A DNA stretch of 48,230 nt. Origin: a virus. A program made the translations under genes and the position numbers. Positions 25,936-33,066 of this stretch are shown one piece after another. A model generated the notes under the pieces. It was not told where the DNA came from, did no database searches, and saw nothing but the letters and a program-made list of their open reading frames with translations. How positions within the stretch are numbered: position 1 is the stretch's first letter; every line of letters starts with the position of its first letter. The stretch covers positions 1 to 48,230 of IMG/VR virus record IMGVR_UViG_3300034121_001201, one strand, 5' to 3'.

Positions 25936-26503
25936 ACCAGCGCCATGTATTTTTGTTTACGAAAATGCTTTGACCGATGGCGAAAAGTTTATTTCAATGC
26001 TTGAAGAGCAAACCAATGACGAATGGTCACCACTGTCTTGGGATTATTCAAAAACTGGTTCAGGACAAATCAGTGAGTACCGCTCATCGCGCATATGTTC
26101 ACTGTTGGACATTACACGCCCCTGTCCAAGTACGCCAATCTCAGATTTGTTAAATAAATCTATTCTCAAAGATATAGATACGTGCCTTAGTGATTACAGC
26201 ACATATCACGGGATTACTGCGTTTATCGGCAATGAAGGTTGGATTGTTCTCAAATATGAGGGTCAAGCGCAATATCGCACCCACTGGGACCACGCACCAG
26301 ATAACGCCAGAACAGTTTCTATTGTGGCATTCCCTTACTCAACAACCAAGGTTGGCGGAGAACTAACATTCCCGCATTTCGGGATAACAATTAAACCCAA
26401 AACTGGTTCAGTAGTTATATTTCCATCTAATTTCCCCTACACGCATACGGCGCATCCAGTTGAAGATGGTGTCAAGTATTCACTTGTTACGTGGTTGAGG
26501 TAG
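25916..26503 (+). CDS. Fe(II)/2-oxoglutarate-dependent oxygenase (prolyl-hydroxylase type), copy 1
   Basis: 195 residues. The double-stranded beta-helix signature is complete: His123 and Asp125 in THWDHAPDNART, then GGELTFPHFGITIKPKTGSV (the GG-L-F-P and PK-G segments), a distal histidine in THTAHPV (His177 or His180), and Lys187 in KYSLVTWL for 2-oxoglutarate. The fold couples O2 and 2-oxoglutarate to hydroxylation or related oxidation of protein side chains, nucleotides or small molecules. The substrate is not evident. The start overlaps the previous gene by 20 nt, and a second oxygenase closes the cassette at 30023. Confidence 0.8.
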   Translation: MSLTLSKPAPCIFVYENALTDGEKFISMLEEQTNDEWSPLSWDYSKTGSGQISEYRSSRICSLLDITRPCPSTPISDLLNKSILKDIDTCLSDYSTYHGITAFIGNEGWIVLKYEGQAQYRTHWDHAPDNARTVSIVAFPYSTTKVGGELTFPHFGITIKPKTGSVVIFPSNFPYTHTAHPVEDGVKYSLVTWLR

Positions 26504-26505
26504 AG

Positions 26506-26766
26506 ATGGAATACGAAAACATTCCAAATGAAAGATTTGCATGGCTCGGCATTGCACCGCCACCAGATGGTGTTGTTGTTCCAGAAGATAATCCCGTCCC
26601 AATTGTTAAGGACATATTGCCACCTAATCAAGTGACTGGCGCAGACGAAGGTCTTGGTATATTCAGGTGGCTTATGGCAGACGAAGATGAGCGACAAGAC
26701 ACATTGTCAGGGTGTAGATTGCTTGACAACTTCGTTTATATGCAAATACCAAAGGAAGACGATTGA
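26506..26766 (+). CDS. Small acidic Pro-rich protein, unknown function
   Basis: 86 residues. ATG 26506 was chosen because GAGGTAGAG lies just upstream across the previous stop; an in-frame GTG at 26491 would overlap the oxygenase. The product is acidic and Pro-rich (IAPPPDGVVVPEDNPVPIV), then helical (LGIFRWLMADEDERQD). The stop overlaps the next ATG by 1 nt. No family recognised; small partner of the surrounding enzymes by context. Confidence 0.5.
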   Translation: MEYENIPNERFAWLGIAPPPDGVVVPEDNPVPIVKDILPPNQVTGADEGLGIFRWLMADEDERQDTLSGCRLLDNFVYMQIPKEDD

Positions 26767-26996
26767 TGGCTATAACATTTGACTACTCTGATAGTAACAA
26801 TCATATTCAGGCTTTAACGGCACAGGTTAAAACTTTGATTGATGTTGACTACGATTTTGTTGACGCTAACAACGTTGAGGCTTTTAGGGTTGCTGCAAAA
26901 GCAGTGAATGAACCAGTGCGCAGTAAATTGCTTCACATGCTCAACTTTATTGTTTTTAATAGTCAAGTAAATAGCGTGTATGGAGATAAACAATGA
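26766..26996 (+). CDS. Small protein, unknown function
   Basis: 76 residues from ATG 26766, which shares its A with the previous TGA (a TTG at 26763 is also in frame). The sequence is helical (HIQALTAQVKTLIDVDYDFV, RSKLLHMLNFIVFN) and not membrane-like. It overlaps the next start by 4 nt (ATGA). Unrecognised. The chain of overlaps makes it part of the modification operon. Confidence 0.5.
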   Translation: MAITFDYSDSNNHIQALTAQVKTLIDVDYDFVDANNVEAFRVAAKAVNEPVRSKLLHMLNFIVFNSQVNSVYGDKQ

Positions 26997-27736
26997 GTGA
27001 GATTAATATTGTCACAGTCGGGAATGCGACTCATCGCATAAGTTCATTTTCGTGTCCTCCACAGTTGCCCTCTATTATTGAGTTCAAGGATTTTAGTCGT
27101 GCTATCTATTCTCGGTTGACAGAATCAGATAAATTTGATTTACGTACTTCTTCACGTTCTGAAGAGTTTCTTGCTTATGGTTTGGTAGGAGCCCCTGGTG
27201 GCGAGGACATTGCCCCAGTTGTTTGGAGTTCACATGGGCAAGCAGAAATGTATGGACGGCTATGTGGGGCAAAGGACGTTTTTATACATAGCGTTCCGTA
27301 CGCTATTTATTTTGCTGCCCATAACTACGAAAATGTTTATGTTCTAAATTGTGCTTCAACACTTATTGCGGGTTCGCATGATACTGCGAGTGATGCAGAT
27401 ATCACAAATGTAACAACACTTTCATGGGACGATGCTTACAACAATATGCCCGAACTTGATATGGCTGTTGTGATGTATTCACATATCTGTGCCGACGATT
27501 CCTTATTTGATGCAATCATGAACGCTATGAAGCCAAACGGAGTAGTTATCATCCACAACTCAAGCAATGGTGGTGCCCTGTATGAGGTACTTGGAGACAA
27601 GAAGCCTCTAGATATGGCTGCACAGGTTTCTCTTTCCGCTCTGCTACACAAAAAGATTCTTGACAGAGGCGATTTTTTGACGCAACATTTTCAGGGCTGG
27701 GTTTCTCACACTGTCTGCGTTAAACTGCCATCATGA
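26993..27736 (+). CDS. Possible SAM-dependent methyltransferase-like (Rossmann) protein
   Basis: 247 residues. The C-terminal half has a beta-alpha-beta order like class I methyltransferases: ENVYVLNCASTLIAGSHD at the motif I position, LDMAVVMYSHICADDSLFD (post-motif strand and helix), and AMKPNGVVIIHNSSNGGALY (the motif III KPGG-like turn). The glycine-rich motif I is poorly conserved, so SAM binding is uncertain; a glycosyltransferase-like or inactive Rossmann protein is an alternative. It is coupled by 4-nt overlaps to the small gene before and the halogenase after. Confidence 0.4.
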   Translation: MSEINIVTVGNATHRISSFSCPPQLPSIIEFKDFSRAIYSRLTESDKFDLRTSSRSEEFLAYGLVGAPGGEDIAPVVWSSHGQAEMYGRLCGAKDVFIHSVPYAIYFAAHNYENVYVLNCASTLIAGSHDTASDADITNVTTLSWDDAYNNMPELDMAVVMYSHICADDSLFDAIMNAMKPNGVVIIHNSSNGGALYEVLGDKKPLDMAAQVSLSALLHKKILDRGDFLTQHFQGWVSHTVCVKLPS

Positions 27737-29223
27737 CTAACGAACACGAACCTATAAGTTTTGGGATTGTTGGCTCTGGTACGGCAGGGCTAATTTCTGC
27801 AATCATGCTCAGGCAGGCATTTCCGTTATCTAAAGTAACGATTATTTCCTCAAGTACAATCGGCATCATTGGGGTCGGAGAAGGAAGCACTGAACATTGG
27901 CGCGAATTTATGAATTTGTGCGATATTCCGCTTGAACAGATGTTAGTGAAAACAGCCGCTACACATAAATACGGTATTCGTTTTGAAGGTTGGTCAGGTT
28001 CGTTCCCTGATTATTTTCATAGTGTTTCTGGCGATGAACAACTTTACGGGTGGGGTCATTACCCGACATATGCGGGCATTCTTGAGAATGGCGACTCATT
28101 AACGAGCCAGACGAGCAGTATTGGTTTAATTCAAAACAAAATTAAACGCGAGAATTTACATTCCAATACTAACCAATACCATTTTGACACTTTCAAACTT
28201 AATAACTATTTTACCGAACTATGCTTTAAGCGTTCCATCAAAATGATTGATGGTCAAGTTACCGATGTTAAGCGCCACAGTGAAACAGGAAACATCTCTA
28301 GCGTACTTCTTGATAACGGAAGTTCTGTAGAAGCAGACCTTTGGATTGACGCAAGTGGATTCTCCCGTGTATTAATGAACAAACTAGATGCTTCTAATTG
28401 GAATTCATTCTCTGACTACCTCCTCGTTGATTCTGCAATAGCCGCCCCATCCGAATCATCATCAGACGGAATACGTCCATACACGAGAGCAATAGCCAAA
28501 GATGCTGGATGGATATGGGAAATCCCAACACAAGAACGGCGTGGAAATGGATACGTTTACTCATCGCAGTTTGTTTCTGACGATGAGGCTATTGCAACTT
28601 TAGAGAAACAAATCGGACCGCTATCTATTGCTCCACGAACATTCAAATTTGATGCAGGTCATGTTAAGGAAGTTTGGGTCAAGAATTGTATGGCTATCGG
28701 TTTGGCTGCTGCTTTTGTTGAACCGCTAGAAGCAACATCAATTGGTAGTGCAATTCAGCAAATAAAATATGCAATACCGTATTTTGCGTCATTTGAGCAA
28801 AAACATACGGCATCGCAAAAGCATTACAACAAACTGTTCACAACAATGATGGATAACATTTTGACGATGATTCGCCTTCATTACATATCGGATAGGCGTG
28901 ATACTCCATTCTGGACTGCTTCTTCTGAAATGAAAATTAATGACTCGCTTCAAGAACTTCTTGACCTTTGGCAAGAGAGAGTTCCATGTCGTAATGACGT
29001 AGGAACAATCAATGGGGAGATGTTCCATGCACCTCACTTATTCCACGTTGCACAAGGACAAGGTGTTTTAAATAGTCGCGCAGCAACCTTGATGATTGAC
29101 AATTTTAATCTTCGCAAACAAGTGGAGTTAGATATTTCAAATCGTCGCCATGCCCGTTTTAATCATGAGTTGGTTGACCATCGTGAATCGCTTGATATGC
29201 AATTTGAGGACAAACTACTGTGA
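27733..29223 (+). CDS. Flavin-dependent halogenase (tryptophan-halogenase family) homologue
   Basis: 496 residues, close to the usual 500-540 of the family. The FAD-binding G-S-G-T-A-G is at residues 14-19. GVGEGST is at 48-53. The catalytic lysine of the family falls at Lys79 in THKYGIRFEGW, the same number as in PrnA. The halogenase hallmark W-x-W-x-I-P is present as WIWEIP (260-265), followed by NGYVYSSQFVSDDEA, and FVEPLEATSIGSAIQQI near the chloride and flavin site (329-343). Family members use FADH2, O2 and halide to make hypohalous acid that reaches the substrate through the lysine. No flavin reductase is visible. A viral relative, cyanophage VirX1, iodinates substrates in vitro. It overlaps both neighbours by 4 nt. 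Confidence 0.85.
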   Translation: MTNEHEPISFGIVGSGTAGLISAIMLRQAFPLSKVTIISSSTIGIIGVGEGSTEHWREFMNLCDIPLEQMLVKTAATHKYGIRFEGWSGSFPDYFHSVSGDEQLYGWGHYPTYAGILENGDSLTSQTSSIGLIQNKIKRENLHSNTNQYHFDTFKLNNYFTELCFKRSIKMIDGQVTDVKRHSETGNISSVLLDNGSSVEADLWIDASGFSRVLMNKLDASNWNSFSDYLLVDSAIAAPSESSSDGIRPYTRAIAKDAGWIWEIPTQERRGNGYVYSSQFVSDDEAIATLEKQIGPLSIAPRTFKFDAGHVKEVWVKNCMAIGLAAAFVEPLEATSIGSAIQQIKYAIPYFASFEQKHTASQKHYNKLFTTMMDNILTMIRLHYISDRRDTPFWTASSEMKINDSLQELLDLWQERVPCRNDVGTINGEMFHAPHLFHVAQGQGVLNSRAATLMIDNFNLRKQVELDISNRRHARFNHELVDHRESLDMQFEDKLL

Positions 29224-30026
29224 GCCTGCGGAAAATTGATAAGTATAGCGATATTAAAGTTCCTGAGGGAAAGATTGTTATTGTCCCTTGGGATAACCGT
29301 CTCCTTGAACTGCCTCCTTATTCTAACGATAGGGCTCCAGTTCCTCAGTGGATTAAAGATTCTCCTAGCACGCAAGGTTCAATTAGGCGCTGTGCAGCAA
29401 CAATGGATTTTGTTTCTTCTGGCATAACAATCCCTGCTTGGACAAACTTTCGTTTTAACAAAACCGAAGGTGAAGATTCATGGGATTTTACTTGCGACCA
29501 GTTTGATGGCTTTGGGGCACATGAACATTTTGTGAATCAACCGTTTGCTTTTGAGCAAACAGGCTCATGTCCTATGACTAAAGTGCGGGCGATGGAAAAT
29601 GTGGGGTACCCAAAGTTGGTTAACCCTTTTAGAATCATTACTGCACCAGGTTGGTCAACAATGATTTTGCCAGTTCTTTATGAGCCATCACGACATTTTT
29701 CTGTATTACCAGGCATTGTAAACACCGACTATTATCATGAATCAAACTGTGTGCTTAATTTGCTTGGCAAAGAGTCATTCACTATCCCGTGGGGCGCACC
29801 CTTGATGCATCTAATTCCAATTAAAAGAAGCACGATGGCGCACAGTATTGAATTCCTTGATGAAAGTGCATTCAAGTATGTTGTTGGGCGCGGATTTGGT
29901 TCTGGTGCTTTAAAACCCACTGGGGATGGATGGTCTTCTGCTCGTCTTTATCGCGGTTATAGGTTTAGGCGCGATGCAGAACTCGCTGAAGATAGCCAGA
30001 AAAAAAAGTGGTGGAAAACTAAATGA
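29220..30026 (+). CDS. Phage protein of unknown function associated with the halogenase (possibly DUF6065-like)
   Basis: 268 residues from a GTG that overlaps the halogenase stop (GTGA). Features: IVIVPWDNRLLELPPYSNDR, APVPQWIKDSP, SSGITIPAWTNFRF, YPKLVNPFRIITAPGWSTMI, IPWGAPLMHLIPIKRSTM. The final PxGxPLxxLIPIKR pattern and P-W motifs recall a family of phage and bacterial proteins of unknown function (I think DUF6065, from memory), with cupin-like beta strands. It consistently looks enzymatic or ligand-binding rather than structural. It also overlaps the second oxygenase by 4 nt, so it is part of the cassette. Confidence 0.55.
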   Translation: MSLRKIDKYSDIKVPEGKIVIVPWDNRLLELPPYSNDRAPVPQWIKDSPSTQGSIRRCAATMDFVSSGITIPAWTNFRFNKTEGEDSWDFTCDQFDGFGAHEHFVNQPFAFEQTGSCPMTKVRAMENVGYPKLVNPFRIITAPGWSTMILPVLYEPSRHFSVLPGIVNTDYYHESNCVLNLLGKESFTIPWGAPLMHLIPIKRSTMAHSIEFLDESAFKYVVGRGFGSGALKPTGDGWSSARLYRGYRFRRDAELAEDSQKKKWWKTK

Positions 30027-30718
30027 TTTTCCCTTCTGGCGTTGGTGGCGCTATTGCTTACAAAGATAATGTTTTAAGCGATTCGTTGTGCGCTGACATT
30101 ATTGAATATGCGGAAACACACAGCAGCATGATGTACGAAGGTCCAACTATTAGTGGAATTAACAAGCATATAAAGAATTGTTACGATTTTTCTTTGTCGT
30201 ATTACAGTGACCATGCAGAAACTGATGAGCAGCGAAAAGAATTGGCTGCTCTTAATGATTTGGTGTTTGAATCTTTTTCTCCTGCATTGGAAGAATATTG
30301 CTCATACTACGAAGGCTTAAATAACTGGACTAACAGATACGACACTGGATATCAATTTCAAAAATATGCCGCCAATGAAGGGTTCTACAAGCCTCATTGT
30401 GATGGCGGAGTATATGAGGCTGAGGGTCTTGGAAATCGGGTACTTGGTGTCGTCATGTATCTGAACACCGTAACCAAAGGTGGGGGGACAAACTTTCCGC
30501 TGCATGAAGTTACTGTTGATTCTGTTTGTGGACGTATTTCGTTTTTCCCTGCTAACTTCACGCATCCTCATGCTGGGTTGATGCCGCTGTCTTCTCCCAA
30601 GTACATTATTAGTACTTTTTGCTATACGGTTCCGAGTGCCCCTAGTGTGGATACTGCGGTTGCGGAACTTGCTTTGAACTATGATGAGCAGTTCAAGCAG
30701 ACGCCAGATGCATTATAA
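30023..30718 (+). CDS. Fe(II)/2-oxoglutarate-dependent oxygenase, copy 2
   Basis: 231 residues. The catalytic set is clear: His125 and Asp127 in YKPHCDGG, the core strand VVMYLNTVTKGGGTNFPLHE, the distal His in FTHPHAG (His181 or His183) after GRISFFPANF, and Lys193 in PKYIISTF. This is a prolyl-4-hydroxylase-type enzyme, similar in plan but not close in sequence to the first copy at 25916. It closes the coupled run of five overlapping genes (26766-30718). Its likely target is unknown; fibre proteins encoded on either side or the product of the halogenase are candidates. Confidence 0.8.
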   Translation: MIFPSGVGGAIAYKDNVLSDSLCADIIEYAETHSSMMYEGPTISGINKHIKNCYDFSLSYYSDHAETDEQRKELAALNDLVFESFSPALEEYCSYYEGLNNWTNRYDTGYQFQKYAANEGFYKPHCDGGVYEAEGLGNRVLGVVMYLNTVTKGGGTNFPLHEVTVDSVCGRISFFPANFTHPHAGLMPLSSPKYIISTFCYTVPSAPSVDTAVAELALNYDEQFKQTPDAL

Positions 30719-30760
30719 TTTTATTCCTTAACAACAAACACCTAACTACGGAGTGGTAAA

Positions 30761-30943
30761 ATGACAGAACAACTTAATCCCCAAATCATTATTGATGAGT
30801 TGGTAAAGCGAGTCAATTCCTTGACGATTGAAAACGTCGTGTTGTCGGCACGAGTACAAATGCTGGCAGACCTCGTTAATTCGCTTAACCATTCACACGA
30901 TGACGAGGTGGTTTCGGTAATTGGAGAACCAACGGAGGACTAA
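30761..30943 (+). CDS. Small coiled-coil protein, unknown function
   Basis: 60 residues after a good GGAGTGGTAAA ribosome-binding site. Almost all of it is a heptad coiled coil (IIIDELVKRVNSLTIENVVL, SARVQMLADLVNSLN) ending in an acidic tail. It directly precedes a fibre gene by 3 nt. A trimerisation or chaperone helper for that fibre is plausible. Confidence 0.55.
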   Translation: MTEQLNPQIIIDELVKRVNSLTIENVVLSARVQMLADLVNSLNHSHDDEVVSVIGEPTED

Positions 30944-30946
30944 CAA

Positions 30947-33025
30947 ATGCCTGGTGCCAACGTATTTGCCTACGATGGCACTGGCTATAAGCCCACCAAC
31001 CGCTCCCTAACGGCTGCTATAGCGTCACGTACTGCCTCTGCATACACGGCGGTTTCGTACGCTTATAAGTTAAGTAAAGTGCCTGTAGCAATATCTGGCG
31101 CTGCACTCGGTACTGGAGCGACAAACTACACGACATCCACACCTCATGGGTTTGTCAATGGCGAAATTATTGCTATTACTGGAATAACTCCAAGTTCTTA
31201 TAACACAACAGCCGCAGTCATGGTGGTTAATACTACCCAATTTTATATTGTGGGATTTAACGGTACAACGGGTGGCGCTTACGCATCTGGCGGTGTTGCC
31301 ACTATTGTTACTAACGTCAAGGCAGTTAGTCAGATTTGGCAGGGTTTCCCACCTACTCCGTCACAAGTAACTTTCGTACAGAGTTTTACGGGCACTGCCC
31401 CAGACTCAACAAACCGTACGACTATTTCGTGGACATGCGCAGCAACCACTACTCTTAACCGATTTGAGTTATACCGAAAAGTTGGTGCTGGAGCATTCAC
31501 TGCTGTCAACACAAATATAGGAGCGGGTGTGCGTTCATATGTTGTGGATGGACATGCGGCTGCGACTACATACACTTATTTTGTGAAGTCGGTAGCGAAC
31601 TCTGGTCTTACTTTAAGCGGTGCAGAAAACTCGTTTACTTTGACGGCGTCGGCTCAACCAACCGACTTTATTTTGCAGCAAGGAGTTACTTCTAATTCTG
31701 CTACTTGGCGCGCACGTTTTCCTGCTGGGGTATTCCAAAAAATTCAGTGGTACAACCTTTCTTATGATGGCGTAAATCTGTATTGGGAATTGATAACTTC
31801 TGCCACTTTGGCTAGTAATGCTACGACTAATGACTATACGCGGACTGGTTTGGCTGAACGGGCTGGATATTGGGCGCGATATGTTTTAACTAACTACAAT
31901 AATCATACGACGGGCTCAGATGTAGAAAATCAAAACTATAAATCAATCACAACTCTTAATGCTCCGCCTAATTCACCATCGCTAAATGGGATTAGTACTG
32001 GTCCTGCTCAAAACCCTATACCAGCAGTGGGTTCAAACTCTGGATTCGCAACATCTGGTGAGGTGTTGAAATATATTGGTGTCAACTATACGTTGGCAGC
32101 GGATACTGATTTCTTGAACTGTGAAGTTTATTTGTATTCAGGTACGTCAGCCCCAACAACTTTCGTTAGTAGTCAAGTGTTTACTACGGCACCAGGGGCT
32201 GCTCAGGCTGCGTGGTTTTACGTTTTACCTAACACTAAATATTGGGCTCTCGTCAGACAACGCGACAACAACGGTGGTGAAACTGACAACGCTACTGGCT
32301 GGCAGAGTGTTACTACCCCCATCGTCTACTCTTTCACGAACGCTAACGCTTTTGACACTGCTACGGGAACAACGTATTCCGAAAGCGCTGCAACGACGGG
32401 GATGTATACAGGTGTTAATTATTTAACAACTGCTATCACTTATGACAGTAATTATAGTGGGACGTTATTGCACGGCGGAAGCACAGCAAACACCACTGAC
32501 AGAAGTTTGACCTCATATCTTTCTTGGAAAGTTGTTAGTTCTGCAACTTCGGGTCAGGATACTGTTGGAAACATCAATTTTGCGATGAGAGACGCCCGCG
32601 ATAGTTTTCTTGACTACGGGATTTATGCAACATGGCTGGTTTTTTCTGTAAGAAAGCATAACGTTGTTCTTCAAATGTATAACTCTGCTGGCACATGGCT
32701 TGGCGGAGGGGCGTCGTCACTAGTAAACACAAGAAATAATCAGCCAACTGTTATTGCAAGTTTAAATAACTTTGATTGGGACCATAACTTCAGTTTTGCT
32801 ACTCAGTCTGTAAAATCTACGGCTGCTAAAGGCGCGACAACATATGGTGGGGCAGGCAACGGAGGAACACCTTCTTGGAATATGTATTTATCAATAAGAA
32901 ACCCAGTTAACGTGAGCCCCCCTTATGTTCACCTTACGGAATATGAAAGAATAGGACTTCAGTACACTACTGAAACTTCCGTCACAACCTACACAACCAC
33001 CCCAGCAGTAACAAGATATTATTAA
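30947..33025 (+). CDS. Tail fibre/adhesin with fibronectin-III-like modules
   Basis: 692 residues. After an N-terminal fibre segment (ANVFAYDGTGYKPTNRSLTA), residues 45-125 carry a module with STPHGFVNGEIIAITGI, related to the modules of the 918-residue protein. FnIII-like beta domains follow: TISWTCAATTTLNRFELYRK with TYTYFVKSVANSGL, then WYNLSYDGVNLYWELI and GYWARYVLTNYNNH. The remainder is a beta-rich C-terminal domain (YSESAATTGMYTGVNYL, VVLQMYNSAGTWLGGG). It is the last fibre gene before the secreted protein and lysis block. The stop codon lies in an 18-bp palindrome. Confidence 0.7.
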   Translation: MPGANVFAYDGTGYKPTNRSLTAAIASRTASAYTAVSYAYKLSKVPVAISGAALGTGATNYTTSTPHGFVNGEIIAITGITPSSYNTTAAVMVVNTTQFYIVGFNGTTGGAYASGGVATIVTNVKAVSQIWQGFPPTPSQVTFVQSFTGTAPDSTNRTTISWTCAATTTLNRFELYRKVGAGAFTAVNTNIGAGVRSYVVDGHAAATTYTYFVKSVANSGLTLSGAENSFTLTASAQPTDFILQQGVTSNSATWRARFPAGVFQKIQWYNLSYDGVNLYWELITSATLASNATTNDYTRTGLAERAGYWARYVLTNYNNHTTGSDVENQNYKSITTLNAPPNSPSLNGISTGPAQNPIPAVGSNSGFATSGEVLKYIGVNYTLAADTDFLNCEVYLYSGTSAPTTFVSSQVFTTAPGAAQAAWFYVLPNTKYWALVRQRDNNGGETDNATGWQSVTTPIVYSFTNANAFDTATGTTYSESAATTGMYTGVNYLTTAITYDSNYSGTLLHGGSTANTTDRSLTSYLSWKVVSSATSGQDTVGNINFAMRDARDSFLDYGIYATWLVFSVRKHNVVLQMYNSAGTWLGGGASSLVNTRNNQPTVIASLNNFDWDHNFSFATQSVKSTAAKGATTYGGAGNGGTPSWNMYLSIRNPVNVSPPYVHLTEYERIGLQYTTETSVTTYTTTPAVTRYY

Positions 33026-33039
33026 TAACTAGTTATTAA
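33022..33039. repeat. 18-bp perfect palindrome at the fibre/secreted-protein junction
   Basis: TTAATAACTAGTTATTAA is its own reverse complement and includes the stop codon of the fibre gene (33023-33025). It is A/T rich, so a weak terminator, or more likely a protein-binding site such as an operator of the following gene. It lies 27 nt before the next ATG. Confidence 0.6.
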
Positions 33040-33040
33040 G

Positions 33041-33066
33041 TGCTACACTGTATTGGAGGTGTAGCA
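33041..33066 (+). promoter_or_regulatory. Hairpin around the ribosome-binding site, with an overlapping extended -10
   Basis: TGCTACAC (33041-33048) pairs perfectly with GTGTAGCA (33059-33066). The loop carries GGAG of the Shine-Dalgarno sequence and the right arm ends on the A of the start codon. The same left arm reads TGC-TACACT (33041-33049), an extended -10 hexamer like that of a minus-strand promoter at 46471. No good -35 is present. If the hairpin acts in mRNA, read-through transcripts would be poorly translated, while transcripts from the local promoter would lack the left arm and be free; this is an inference. Confidence 0.45.
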
